From assembly GCF_037023735.1 (NCBI RefSeq), contig NZ_CP146069.1, positions 1,095,501 to 1,159,500 of the forward strand: a DNA stretch of 64,000 nt, in the 5' to 3' direction. Position numbers and translations under genes: made by a program. A model generated the notes under the pieces. The model had not been told where the DNA came from and made no database searches. It was given only the letters and a program-made list of their open reading frames with translations. Positions 9,364-18,434 of this stretch are shown piece by piece (position 1 is the stretch's first letter; each line of letters opens with the position of its first letter). Source of the DNA: Roseovarius sp. S88 (GTDB lineage Bacteria; Pseudomonadota; Alphaproteobacteria; Rhodobacterales; Rhodobacteraceae).

Positions 9364-10910
9364 TTGCGTTGTCCTTGTACGATCCGGTCGAGGATCATTG
9401 CGCAGAAGAGGATCGAGAAGCCTGCCAGAATACCCTGTCCGACATTGGCATATTGCAGCGCTTCCAGAACGTCTTCGCCAAGGCCTTTGGCCCCGATCAG
9501 TGAGGCCACAACAACCATCGCCAGCGAGAGCATAATCGTCTGGTTGATCCCGGCACGGATCGAGGGGCTTGCCAGTGGCAGGTCGACCTTGGTCAGAAGA
9601 TACCATTTATTGGCGCCAAAGCTGATCGCCGCTTCACGCACGCTTTCGGGCACACCGCGCAGACCAAGAACGGTCAGGCGTACAACAGGCGTGCCCCCAA
9701 AGATCATGGTGACCACAACCGCCGCTGGTTTGCCGACGCCGAAGAAGGCAATGACCGGGACCATGAAGACGAAGGCCGGCATGGTCTGCATAAAGTCCAT
9801 GATCGGCTGGATGAAGGCATAAAAGCGTGGACGCCGCGCGGCGAACATGCCCAGGGGAATGCCGATGACGATGGACAGACACGCCGCTGTCCCCAGAAGC
9901 GCGAGTGTTGTCATCGCCGCCTCCCAAAAGCCCAGCAGCCCCATATAGGCCAGGAATGCGCCAGAGTAGATCGCCGTGCGCAGTCCAGCCGTCAGCCATG
10001 TCAGAAGGATGATCAAGCTGGCGATCACGATCCACGGCGTCTGCACCAGGATCACCTCCAACGCATCAAGCAAGGCGCGGATGCCAAAGGTGAGCGCGTC
10101 AAAGAACGCCTCGCTGTTGCGCACACACCAGGCGATGAAATCCTCAACCCAGGTGATGCCGGTCAGCCGAATATTGGGGTCTGTGGGAAAGGCCGTCAGT
10201 AGCGAGAACTTTCCCGGGAAACTGTAATGCACCATCGCTGTTGCGACGATCAAAATCATGAAAATAGCACTGAATACAATTTCCGTTACAGGCAATCCAG
10301 AACGGATCGTGCGATCAGACAGCCAGTCGGAGAAACGCGCTTCCAGCGCCCAGTTGGCCATAAAGGCCTGAACCAATTTGACGATAATCAATATCGCCAA
10401 GCCGGTCAGTGCAATCGAAAAGCCCTGGGCGGACATCGCTTCAGCCTCGGCGCGAAAGCTTGCTATGTTGGCTTCGATTGAATCGACAGCCCTTTGCAAA
10501 CCTTCAACACGGTCAGACCCTTCCTCCAACGCGGCCTCCAGCTGTTTCTTGCGCAGCTCCAGCGTGCCTTCGATCGAACTGATACGCGCTAAGGCTTCTG
10601 CGCCAAGTTCACCAAAAAGACCCCTAGCGATCTGCACGAAACCAAGCGCTTCGAGGATGAGAAAAGGTAGGGCCCAGTTCCAAAGACCGCGCGCCCCAAA
10701 CCAAATCGGGCCAAAAAGCCCAGCCATGGCGTTGAACGTCGGCGTGAATTTTGCGGAAGCGCCAATCTTGTCGAACATCCGGATGTAGTAGTCGGGGCTG
10801 GTGCGCACGAAGGTGCGAATGTTTTCGCGTCGCTCTTCGGCATAGGCAAGTGCCGCTTCGCTTTCTGTATCCTCAAGCGGGTTGACGCCTAGATCGGTCG
10901 TGTCGGTCAT
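9360..10910 (-). CDS. ABC transporter permease, ProW type, with long N-terminal region and coiled-coil insert
   Basis: 516 aa, longer than typical ProW (about 350 aa). The C-terminal half has the normal permease with the VPESVREAAISFGANKWYLLTKVDLP EAA loop split here into VPESVREAAISFGANKWYLL and following residues. The N-terminal half carries helices around residues 70-100 and 180-200, with a charged, coiled-coil-prone stretch between them (about 105-175, e.g. LELRKKQLEAALEEGSDRVE). It sits between the ATPase gene (4-bp ATGA overlap) and the hydrolase gene (GTGA overlap). It forms the channel for a betaine-like or other zwitterionic solute. Confidence 0.9.
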   Translation of the reverse strand: MTDTTDLGVNPLEDTESEAALAYAEERRENIRTFVRTSPDYYIRMFDKIGASAKFTPTFNAMAGLFGPIWFGARGLWNWALPFLILEALGFVQIARGLFGELGAEALARISSIEGTLELRKKQLEAALEEGSDRVEGLQRAVDSIEANIASFRAEAEAMSAQGFSIALTGLAILIIVKLVQAFMANWALEARFSDWLSDRTIRSGLPVTEIVFSAIFMILIVATAMVHYSFPGKFSLLTAFPTDPNIRLTGITWVEDFIAWCVRNSEAFFDALTFGIRALLDALEVILVQTPWIVIASLIILLTWLTAGLRTAIYSGAFLAYMGLLGFWEAAMTTLALLGTAACLSIVIGIPLGMFAARRPRFYAFIQPIMDFMQTMPAFVFMVPVIAFFGVGKPAAVVVTMIFGGTPVVRLTVLGLRGVPESVREAAISFGANKWYLLTKVDLPLASPSIRAGINQTIMLSLAMVVVASLIGAKGLGEDVLEALQYANVGQGILAGFSILFCAMILDRIVQGQRK

Positions 10911-11962
10911 GATACTTCTGTCCCCTCAATCACCGTGCGCAGCAGATCTGCGCGGGTGATGACGCCCACGTCTTTGCTTTCTGCCTGCACAACAATCGGA
11001 TTGTCGTCGTCAATCGCGAGATTGATCAGGTTGCTCAGTGTTTCCGCTTCATCCACACGCGGCGCGTCGGGGCCAAGCGGCCCGTTGGTCGATATATGCG
11101 CCTCAATCGGTTGCATTACCGCATGAGCGTGAACCACCTTGAGACGCGAGATGCCGGCCACAAAATCCGCCACATAGTCATCGGCTGGGTTCATCACGAT
11201 ATCCTCTGCCGTGCCAATTTGCACCATCTTGCCATCGCGCATGATGGCGATGCGGTCACCGATCCGCACGGCCTCATCCAGGTCATGGGTGATGAAAATC
11301 GTCGTCTTTTTGAGGATCTTGCTGAGGCGAATAAACTCATCCTGCAATTGGCGCCGGATAAGTGGGTCAAGCGCCGAGAATGGCTCGTCCATCAAGAGCA
11401 CATCCGGGTTGGCGGCAAGCGCACGCGCCAGACCGACTCGTTGTTGCATCCCTCCTGAAAGCTCATGGGCAAACTTCGACCCCCACGCACCCAGCTCAAC
11501 GATGTCGAGGATAGCTGCGGCCTGACGCATGCGTTCGTTCTTGGCCACTTGGCGAATTTCCAGCGGCATCGCGACATTGTCGAGAACGGAACGATGCGGC
11601 ATCAGCGCGAAGTTCTGAAAGACCATGCCGATCTTCTGATTGCGAAAGAGTTGCAACTCTTTTGGCCCCAAAGCCATGACATCGGTGCCTTCAATTTCGA
11701 TTTTGCCAGCTGTGGGTTCCAAAAGGCGGTTGAAATGGCGCACGAGCGTGGACTTGCCACTTCCAGACAGGCCCATGATGCAGAAGATTTCGCCGCGTTT
11801 CACATCAAGGCTGACATCGGCCACACCAACCACCGCGTTGAACTCTGACAGCACTTCAGCCTTGGTCAAGCCCCGGGATCGGATCGCTTCCAACGCCTCT
11901 TTGTGCTTGTTACCGAAAATCTTCCAGACGTTGGAAATTTCAATGACGACTTCTTGGGTCAT
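10907..11962 (-). CDS. ABC transporter ATP-binding protein, ProV/OpuAA type
   Basis: 351 aa. Walker A GLSGSGKS is at about 64-71, the Q-loop at Q116, the signature LSGGMQQR at 168-175 and Walker B VLLMDEP at about 188-194. The C-terminal third, past residue 270, looks like one or two degenerate CBS motifs (VVQAESKDVGVITRADLL), which in OpuA sense ionic strength. The N-terminal extension before the nucleotide-binding core (KEALEAIRSRGLTKAEVL) is typical of the betaine-type ATPases. It is coupled to the permease gene by ATGA. Confidence 0.92.
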   Translation of the reverse strand: MTQEVVIEISNVWKIFGNKHKEALEAIRSRGLTKAEVLSEFNAVVGVADVSLDVKRGEIFCIMGLSGSGKSTLVRHFNRLLEPTAGKIEIEGTDVMALGPKELQLFRNQKIGMVFQNFALMPHRSVLDNVAMPLEIRQVAKNERMRQAAAILDIVELGAWGSKFAHELSGGMQQRVGLARALAANPDVLLMDEPFSALDPLIRRQLQDEFIRLSKILKKTTIFITHDLDEAVRIGDRIAIMRDGKMVQIGTAEDIVMNPADDYVADFVAGISRLKVVHAHAVMQPIEAHISTNGPLGPDAPRVDEAETLSNLINLAIDDDNPIVVQAESKDVGVITRADLLRTVIEGTEVS

Positions 11963-11992
11963 GAGGATAAAGTCCTGCCAGCGCTCTGGTGG

Positions 11993-12020
11993 GTCAGCAC
12001 CGGATGGAACCGGTGCTGAC
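11993..12020. terminator. Hairpin between proX-type and proV-type genes
   Basis: A perfect 11-bp stem (GTCAGCACCGG / CCGGTGCTGAC) with a 6-nt loop. The T6 run lies on the plus side, so for the minus-strand operon this is a hairpin preceded by A-rich sequence and not a canonical terminator. It probably stabilises the upstream proX message or attenuates read-through. Confidence 0.6.
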
Positions 12021-12037
12021 TTTTTTCGATGTTGGGC

Positions 12038-13003
12038 TTACAGGCCCAGCCAACCGTCCACGCGGTCAGAGTTCTCTTCGATCCATTTCTTTGCAGCATC
12101 TGCCGGATCTGTGCCGTTTGCGCTGATGTCGAATGCCAAGGCACTGACATCGTCAGCCGTCAGCTGGAAGTTCGAGAAGAACTCCGCAATCGCAGGTGAG
12201 CGATCAGCCAGGGAGTTAGACCACGCGATTTGCACGTTCTTCAAAGCGTCTTTTGTGGCGACGTTTGACTTTTCGTACCAGTCGGCATCGTCCGAAGGCT
12301 GAACCATCACGTATTTTGCAGGATCAAACGTCGGCTCGGTCAGCATCTTGACGTCGAACTGGAACCAAACCGCATGTGGTTTGTAGCAGTAGAACGCATA
12401 GCCTTCGCCCTTGGCGATGCTGTCTTTGATACGTGCTGTTTTCACACTTTCTTCGGCGCGAACAGGCTCAATGAAGTCGAGCAGACCATAGTCGCGGGTT
12501 TTGACTTCATTGACGTTGGCCGAGGCCCAGCCAGGCGCACCGATCCACATCTCACCCTTGCCGTTGCCGTCGCTGTCCATAAGCGCCGCCACGTCAGGAC
12601 GACCCAGATCCGCGATGTCGGTGATGTTGTTGGCTTCGCCGAAATCCTTGGTCACGCAGAAACCCTGGTTGCCCTCATAAGGGTTGGACGAGAGCGTTAC
12701 AGTGCCTGCTTCATCTACATATTTCTTGGTGAAGCTTTCCTGGTTGGGCAGCCAAACGTCAGGATGGACGTCGATATCGCCTTTGCCCTGATCCATCGCC
12801 TGGAAAATCGTGGCGTTGTTACCAGGCACGTATTCCACCTTGCCACCGATGCGCGATGTGACCACCTCGCCCAGCACATGCGCAATGGCTTGTGCGCCGG
12901 TCCAGGACGGTACCCCGATTTTTACTTCTTCCGCGGCAAATGCAGGCAAGGCCAGGATGCTGACTGCGGCTGCAAGGCCGAAGGATTTCAGTTTGGATGT
13001 CAT
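12038..13003 (-). CDS. ABC transporter substrate-binding protein, ProX/OpuAC family
   Basis: 321 aa with a Sec signal (LKSFGLAAAVSILALPAFA) cleaved before AEEVKIGVPSWTGAQAIAHV, a typical OpuAC/ProX opening. It contains the family's INPDVW-like HPDVWLPNQ segment and aromatic residues suited to bind a quaternary or zwitterionic amine. The start chosen has GGAGAG 7 bp upstream; the frame extends 16 codons further but without a good ribosome site. Lying between the sulfo-lyase-like gene and ProV suggests the importer feeds that enzyme, which would make a sulfonate or amino-acid-like ligand as likely as glycine betaine. Confidence 0.9.
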   Translation of the reverse strand: MTSKLKSFGLAAAVSILALPAFAAEEVKIGVPSWTGAQAIAHVLGEVVTSRIGGKVEYVPGNNATIFQAMDQGKGDIDVHPDVWLPNQESFTKKYVDEAGTVTLSSNPYEGNQGFCVTKDFGEANNITDIADLGRPDVAALMDSDGNGKGEMWIGAPGWASANVNEVKTRDYGLLDFIEPVRAEESVKTARIKDSIAKGEGYAFYCYKPHAVWFQFDVKMLTEPTFDPAKYVMVQPSDDADWYEKSNVATKDALKNVQIAWSNSLADRSPAIAEFFSNFQLTADDVSALAFDISANGTDPADAAKKWIEENSDRVDGWLGL

Positions 13004-13047
13004 AGTTCTCTCCTCTGTTGTTTGATGCGCCGTTGAACGGCGTCTGG

Positions 13048-14091
13048 TCATTTTAGGGACGCGAGCAGTTGGTCCTGATACGCAAACAGTGCTGTCGCAC
13101 CGCCTGTGTGCAGGAACAGCACATTGTCGGTCGGCTTGAAAAAACCACTTCTTACCATGCCAATCAACCCGGCCATGCCCTTGGCCGAATAAACCGGATC
13201 AAGCAGAATGCCTTCCTGACGAGCCGTGATATGAATTGCCTCTAAAGTAGACTCTGCAGGAATGCCGTAGCCTTCGCCGACATATCCGTCATCCACAAGA
13301 ATTTTGCTGAGTGGGATGCCTTCGGCTCCCAGCTTTTCAAGTGTTTTTTGCGTAAGTGCATGAACGGCATTCATTTGTTTTTCGCGAGGTTGGCGCACAC
13401 TGACGCCCATCACGGGCAAATCATGACCAATGGCGTGGAACCCGGCAACAAGCCCGGCTTGCGTTCCAGTGCTGCCAGTGCCCATGACGAGCCAATCAAA
13501 GGATTGCCCGGTCTCTTTGGTGTGGTCCGCGATTTCTTGTGCGCAATTTGCGTACCCCAAGGCGCCTGTCGGATTGGATCCACCGCCTGGGATGAAATAG
13601 GGTTTGTGCCCTTCCGCGCGAAGCGCGTCGGAAACAGCAACCGCCTCGGCATTCATATCAAGCCCCGCGGGACGGAATTCATGTGTTGCCCCGAAAAGCG
13701 TATCGAGAAGCACATTGCCGGTCGCCTCATAGGATACGTCCCGGTCGGGTACTCGGCGCTCCAGTAGGACGTGGCATTTCATCCCAACCTTCGCCGCAGC
13801 GGCCGCGGTTTGACGCACGTGATTGGATTGCACCGCGCCCTGGGTCACCAGCATATCTGCGTTTTCGCGCACGGCTTCACCCACCAGAAACTCCAGCTTG
13901 CGTGTTTTGTTGCCGCCTGTAGCCAATCCCGTGCAGTCATCGCGTTTGATAAACAAACGCGGTCCGCCCAAAAACTCGCTCATGCGTGGCATGGCTTCGA
14001 TGGGGGTAGAACGGTGGCATAGCTTGATTTGCGGGAAAGTGTCGAAGTCAATTCTTGCCGCCTTGCGCCCCAAGGTATCAGCTTCGGCCAT
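13048..14091 (-). CDS. PLP-dependent L-cysteate sulfo-lyase / D-cysteine desulfhydrase-like enzyme
   Basis: 347 aa, fold type II PLP enzyme of the ACC deaminase/D-cysteine desulfhydrase family. The lysine of LATGGNKTRKLEF (K62) is the expected Schiff-base residue, GGGSNPTGALGYANCA resembles the phosphate loop region, and the C-terminus has LLDPVYSAKGMAGLI and LHTGGATALF. From memory this resembles CuyA, the cysteate sulfo-lyase of Ruegeria pomeroyi, which splits (R)-cysteate to pyruvate, ammonia and sulfite. D-cysteine desulfhydrase is the alternative. It is the first gene of the operon with the ProXVW importer, and a LysR gene is divergent. No sulfite exporter is visible nearby. GGGAGAG precedes the ATG. 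Confidence 0.8.
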   Translation of the reverse strand: MAEADTLGRKAARIDFDTFPQIKLCHRSTPIEAMPRMSEFLGGPRLFIKRDDCTGLATGGNKTRKLEFLVGEAVRENADMLVTQGAVQSNHVRQTAAAAAKVGMKCHVLLERRVPDRDVSYEATGNVLLDTLFGATHEFRPAGLDMNAEAVAVSDALRAEGHKPYFIPGGGSNPTGALGYANCAQEIADHTKETGQSFDWLVMGTGSTGTQAGLVAGFHAIGHDLPVMGVSVRQPREKQMNAVHALTQKTLEKLGAEGIPLSKILVDDGYVGEGYGIPAESTLEAIHITARQEGILLDPVYSAKGMAGLIGMVRSGFFKPTDNVLFLHTGGATALFAYQDQLLASLK

Positions 14092-14172
14092 CGCATCTCT
14101 CCCACCAGAATCTAGAGACCAAAGCCTGAAACATTATCCGCGATCCATCCAATGTTATGTTTGAATGACATT

Positions 14173-14187
14173 ATGCAAAATTTGCAT
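14173..14187. promoter_or_regulatory. Palindrome in the LysR/sulfo-lyase intergenic region, candidate operator
   Basis: ATGCAAAATTTGCAT is a perfect 15-bp palindrome (7-1-7) placed 12 bp before the proposed LysR start, in the 108-bp gap between the divergent genes. It carries the T-N11-A pattern of LysR-type recognition sites. A partial, larger inverted repeat (AATGT...ACATT) lies just beside it. Autoregulation plus control of the divergent operon is the inferred role. Confidence 0.5.
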
Positions 14188-14199
14188 TACATGTGCCGT

Positions 14200-15108
14200 A
14201 TGGACACCACTCTCTTTCGCGATCTCGAACGTTTGAAGCAAACCGGAAACTTTTCACAGGCGGCCGTTTTGGGAAATTTGAGCCAGCCTGCCTTTAGCCG
14301 CCGGATCAAAGCGTTGGAGGCTTGGGTGGGTGCCTCTCTTGTTGACCGGACCCGCCATCCTGTGCGCCTCACCGATGCTGGTGTGCAAATGCTGGAAGCC
14401 GGATTGCAGGCGTTATCGCGCATCGAACATGAGCGAAGCCAGATTCTTGAGGCGCAATCTCTGCCGGACAAATATGTGGTGACGTTCGCGGCTCAACACT
14501 CGATCAGTTGGCGGTTCTACCCAAACTGGTTGCTGTCATTGGAAGAAGCATACGGACCGATTCTGTCACGATTGCGCGCCGATGACCTGCCAAACTGCAT
14601 GCGGGATCTTGAAGAACGCGAAGCAGATTTCGTAATTGCCTACAAAGGGTTCAGCAAATCCGAAGCGGCACCATTCCAATCTATCCTCATTGGCCATGAT
14701 CAGATGATCCCGGTGTGCAAGCCAGACGCCGATGGAACGCCCCTGTTTGAATTTGACACTCCGAATGTTGAAATGCCCTACTTGCGGTTCCGCGACGTGG
14801 CTCCGATTGGCAATCATCTTGACACCTTGTTCAAGTCGCATGGACTGCATTCGCGGCTGCGCACAGTTTACGAAAACTCCATGGGCGGCGCCTTGCGGAT
14901 CAGAGCACGGGCCGGCGACGGGGTGGCCTGGCTTCCTCATTCCCTCGTCGCTCCGGACCTCGAGAGCAAACTCTTGGTGCGGACTGGCGCTCCGGAATGG
15001 GCCATAGACATGGACATCAGGCTATACCGCAATGTTCGGCACTCCAATCGCTTGACCCGGTCCATCTGGTCGTTCCTTGAGGTGCGGGAAAACGTATTTC
15101 TCGCTTAG
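14200..15108 (+). CDS. LysR-family transcriptional regulator
   Basis: 302 aa. An N-terminal winged helix-turn-helix (FRDLERLKQTGNFSQAAVLG, followed by LSQPAFSRRIKALEAW, residues about 5-45) is followed by a substrate-binding-type effector domain. The ATG before DTTLF is chosen because the helix-turn-helix normally starts a few residues after the start; an upstream ATG would add 16 residues and place the operator palindrome inside the gene. It is divergent from the sulfo-lyase/ProXVW operon and most likely controls it. The inducer is unknown. Confidence 0.9.
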   Translation: MDTTLFRDLERLKQTGNFSQAAVLGNLSQPAFSRRIKALEAWVGASLVDRTRHPVRLTDAGVQMLEAGLQALSRIEHERSQILEAQSLPDKYVVTFAAQHSISWRFYPNWLLSLEEAYGPILSRLRADDLPNCMRDLEEREADFVIAYKGFSKSEAAPFQSILIGHDQMIPVCKPDADGTPLFEFDTPNVEMPYLRFRDVAPIGNHLDTLFKSHGLHSRLRTVYENSMGGALRIRARAGDGVAWLPHSLVAPDLESKLLVRTGAPEWAIDMDIRLYRNVRHSNRLTRSIWSFLEVRENVFLA

Positions 15109-15128
15109 CCGCGCGTGAACAAGCGCAG

Positions 15129-16418
15129 TCAGCCTTGCAAAGTATGACGATAAAGCGTGACTACCTCATCATCCTCCAAGTCTACATCGGACATCCTCAG
15201 AACAGTTCCCTGCGCAACATCGCGTATCAGTGCTATGTTTTGCGCCAGCCCTATGGGTAGAAGATCCGCAGATTTGTCCACAGGCTGCGCTTTGCCCCAG
15301 ACCGTATAGCCGCCTTCGCCATCCAGCATTTCTCCTGCCTTCAGGTATCGCTTGGCTACCGCTGCCACTGTGCCGCGCATGTCTCGTGCCTGTCCGGTCG
15401 GCTCTAGGCGTAAAGCCGCGCTCAGCACGGAAATCGAAAGCTCCAAGCCGATTAGATGAAAGGGCTTGTACATGGCCGCGAAACGTCCGGTATCGTCTAT
15501 AGGAAGGCCATATTGCCGGAAACAAGCAGCGGCGTAGTCATTGGGCGCTTCAAGCACTACGTAGACGCCCCAACGCAGATCACGAAAAACCGGCCGGCCA
15601 TCGCGTTCAACCGAGGAAATAGTCTCGACCATGCCGTGTCCGTCAAGGAATCCACCCATGTCCGCAGGCCGCAGGACATGCGCAAGGTCATCAACGCCAC
15701 AGGGTGGGAAAGCAAGGCCGTCTACTGGCACATTGAGGTCACACGCATTGGCAATCGCCACCATCTCAATCGCGCTCTTGGTGCCATCCAGGAAGGAGTT
15801 GAACATCTGTGGGTTCATGCCTGCGGCGGCGGCGTCCTGCGGGGAAAGACCATAGTGCGCCCATACATTATCGGGCGTCACTGTGTGGTAGGCGGGCAGG
15901 TACTTCGTTCCCTTGCCTGCAGCCGCTATGGAAAAGCCGGCAGCTCGCGCCCAGTCAACCATTTCTGAAACAAGTGCTGGCTGATCGCCGTACGCCATGG
16001 AGTACACCACGCCCGCTGTGCGTGCTTCTGCCGCCAGTGCAGGCCCGACAAGAACGTCTGCTTCAACATTTACCATCACAATGTGCTTGCCTGCTGAAAT
16101 GGCGGCGCGCGCATGGGTGATGCCCGCACGCGGATGACCCGTCGCTTCGATCACGACATCCACATCATCCCGCGCGGCCAATGCCGCGCCGTCTTCTTCA
16201 AACGCTGTGGCCTCAACTCGCTCTGGCGACCACCCGACAGCCGCACAGGCCGCTTTGGCGCGTGCGACATCAAGATCGGCAATCGCAGTGACTTCAAGCC
16301 CGGGAATTGTTGGCACCTGGCTTAGGAACATTGAGCCAAACTTTCCCGCGCCAATTAATCCGGCCCGAACGGGCGTTCCACGTGCCCCGGCCTTGGCAGC
16401 AAGAGATGACAAATTCAT
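15129..16418 (-). CDS. Homoserine-dehydrogenase-like NAD(P)-dependent oxidoreductase with SAF domain
   Basis: 429 aa. The Rossmann motif GLIGAGKFGSMF is near residue 22, followed by VTAIADLD and VVIEATGHP, as in homoserine dehydrogenase-like proteins (COG4091 type). The last 100 residues contain an SAF-like part (LPIGLAQNIALIRDVAQGTVLRMSDVDL is shown here only by its ends). Family members are often misnamed FlgA because of the SAF domain. The reaction is not established. The start has GGAGC 8 bp upstream; the frame extends 17 codons further without support. It converges on the LysR gene and is divergent from tamA. Confidence 0.85.
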   Translation of the reverse strand: MNLSSLAAKAGARGTPVRAGLIGAGKFGSMFLSQVPTIPGLEVTAIADLDVARAKAACAAVGWSPERVEATAFEEDGAALAARDDVDVVIEATGHPRAGITHARAAISAGKHIVMVNVEADVLVGPALAAEARTAGVVYSMAYGDQPALVSEMVDWARAAGFSIAAAGKGTKYLPAYHTVTPDNVWAHYGLSPQDAAAAGMNPQMFNSFLDGTKSAIEMVAIANACDLNVPVDGLAFPPCGVDDLAHVLRPADMGGFLDGHGMVETISSVERDGRPVFRDLRWGVYVVLEAPNDYAAACFRQYGLPIDDTGRFAAMYKPFHLIGLELSISVLSAALRLEPTGQARDMRGTVAAVAKRYLKAGEMLDGEGGYTVWGKAQPVDKSADLLPIGLAQNIALIRDVAQGTVLRMSDVDLEDDEVVTLYRHTLQG

Positions 16419-16637
16419 AGAGCGCTCCGTTGTGGTATGGCGACGACCATGAGGTGCGATTGGCGTCATTGGTGAGGGCGCCAGTGTGTGGTCCTTGTGA
16501 AATCCCGGTCAAGCGTTCAATTGAGAAGTTGCTGTTCTCTTGGACTGTCCCATCTTTTTGGTGAGGCTGGCTTGCGGATTGCTGTGGAACCTCGTGCGCC
16601 GGCGTGGGATAAAGCCAAGCAGATCGGAGCGCCTGAC

Positions 16638-18434
16638 GTGTTTCATAGCTGGACTATCACGATTTGGCTGAGTTGCATGGTGACGTTGTGCTTTGTCCCA
16701 TGCGCCCAGGCTGTGGAAGTGCGCCTGCAATCAGCGGGTTCTTCGGATAGTTTTGTGGACCGTTTGCGTGGCGCGTCATTGACGGTACAGACAGCCGATC
16801 AGGACAACCCTGTCACTCAGGATATCCTGTCCGCAGCACGTGCAGATTACCAAAGGCTTCTCAGTTCGCTGTATGAGTTTGGTCATTATGGAGGTGTGAT
16901 CAGTATTCGTGTCGATGGACGAGAAGCGGCTGACATCTCGCCATTTGCTGGTCTGCAGAACGTGCAACGTGTGGACATCCTGGTGGACCCAGGTCCGCGA
17001 TTTCGGTTCTCGACGGCGCGTGTCGCACCGCTTGCTCCGGCAACAGAACTGCCCGAAGGTTTTTTACCTGGACAACCTGCGTTTTCCGAACAGATTGTCG
17101 AGGCCGCGCAAGCCGGGGTCGAGGGGTGGCGCGACGTTGGGCATGCCAAGGCACGCGTTGAAGAACAACGCATCACGGCCAATCACGCCCGTGCAGAACT
17201 GTCTGCTGACATCCGTTTATCACCGGGCCCGCGACTAACCTTTGGCAGGCTGAATGTTCCCGAAACTGGTCGTGTGCGTCCAAGCCGTGTGCGCGCAATT
17301 GCAGGTCTGCCCACCGGTAAGGTGTTTTCACCAGAAGAGTTGAAACGATCAAGTGAACGGTTGCGCCGAACGGGTGCGTTTCGGTCGGTTGTCTTGACAG
17401 AGGCGGACGAGCCTGGCCCCAGCAACACGTTGGATATAAACGCAGAACTGGTGGATGCAAAACCCAGGCGCTTTGGTTTTGGCGCCGAGCTTGCCTCGGT
17501 CGAGGGCCTGTCGTTGAGTGGTTTCTGGATGCATCGAAACCTTCTTGGGGGTGCAGAGCGGTTGCGCTTTGAAGGTGAGGTGCGCGGCATTGGTGGTGAC
17601 ACCGACGGGATCGACTATCGTGTGGGCGTGCGCTTTGATCGGCCTGCGACCTTTACACCGGACACATCGCTCGTTTTGGGGTTTGAAATCGAAGAGCAGG
17701 ACGAGCCGGATTTCCGGGAACGCAGTGCGCAGGCAGGCATCGGGTTGTCGCACATTTTCGATGAGGAACTGACGGGTCAGGTGGGTATCGCGTACCGGTT
17801 TTCCGACATTGATGACGATGCAGGTTCGCGCACCCTGGAACATGTGCTTTTTCCCGTCAGCCTGACATATGACAGTCGGGATGATCCGCTGGATGCTCAT
17901 ACTGGCGTGTTTCTCGACACCAAGGTGACGCCCTTTGCCGCTGTTGGTAGTGGCGGGTCCGGCACACGCCTGTTTGCCGACGCGCGAACGTATTTCGGAT
18001 TTGGCGAAAAAGACCGACACGTCGCCGCCTTTCGCGTGCAGATCGGATCGGTTGTGGGCGCTGGGCTGACCGAAGTGTCGCCGGACATGTTATTCTTTTC
18101 GGGGGGATCTGACACTGTACGGGGGCAGCCGTTTCAATCCCTGGCTGTGGATATAGGGGGTGGAAACAGACTGGGCGGCCGATCGTTTTTGGCGCTCTCC
18201 AGTGAGCTGCGATATGGTTTGAATGACATTTGGTCAGTTGTTGCCTTTTCTGACGCGGGTTTCGTAGGAAGCGACAGCTTTGGCAGCAGCAACGGGGAGT
18301 GGCACGCCGGTGCAGGGTTTGGCGTGCGCTACAACACCGGCATCGGACCCATTCGCTTTGACATTGCGACGCCCGCAGACAGCGATGCAGGCGAGAGTTT
18401 TGAGTTTTACATCGGCATAGGGCAGGCATTCTGA
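16638..18434 (+). CDS. tamA: TamA, outer-membrane BamA/Omp85-family assembly protein
   Basis: 598 aa from a GTG start with GGAG 8 bp upstream; this gives a clear signal peptide (WTITIWLSCMVTLCFVPCAQA). An earlier ATG at 16488 would add 50 residues that do not look like part of the protein. POTRA-like domains follow (about 30-240), then a 16-strand-type barrel with the Omp85 features YDSRDDPLDAHTG and a final VRYNTGIGPIRFDIA and aromatic C-terminus. With TamB it helps insert certain outer-membrane proteins or moves lipids. The stop overlaps the tamB start (TGATG). Confidence 0.9.
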   Translation: MFHSWTITIWLSCMVTLCFVPCAQAVEVRLQSAGSSDSFVDRLRGASLTVQTADQDNPVTQDILSAARADYQRLLSSLYEFGHYGGVISIRVDGREAADISPFAGLQNVQRVDILVDPGPRFRFSTARVAPLAPATELPEGFLPGQPAFSEQIVEAAQAGVEGWRDVGHAKARVEEQRITANHARAELSADIRLSPGPRLTFGRLNVPETGRVRPSRVRAIAGLPTGKVFSPEELKRSSERLRRTGAFRSVVLTEADEPGPSNTLDINAELVDAKPRRFGFGAELASVEGLSLSGFWMHRNLLGGAERLRFEGEVRGIGGDTDGIDYRVGVRFDRPATFTPDTSLVLGFEIEEQDEPDFRERSAQAGIGLSHIFDEELTGQVGIAYRFSDIDDDAGSRTLEHVLFPVSLTYDSRDDPLDAHTGVFLDTKVTPFAAVGSGGSGTRLFADARTYFGFGEKDRHVAAFRVQIGSVVGAGLTEVSPDMLFFSGGSDTVRGQPFQSLAVDIGGGNRLGGRSFLALSSELRYGLNDIWSVVAFSDAGFVGSDSFGSSNGEWHAGAGFGVRYNTGIGPIRFDIATPADSDAGESFEFYIGIGQAF

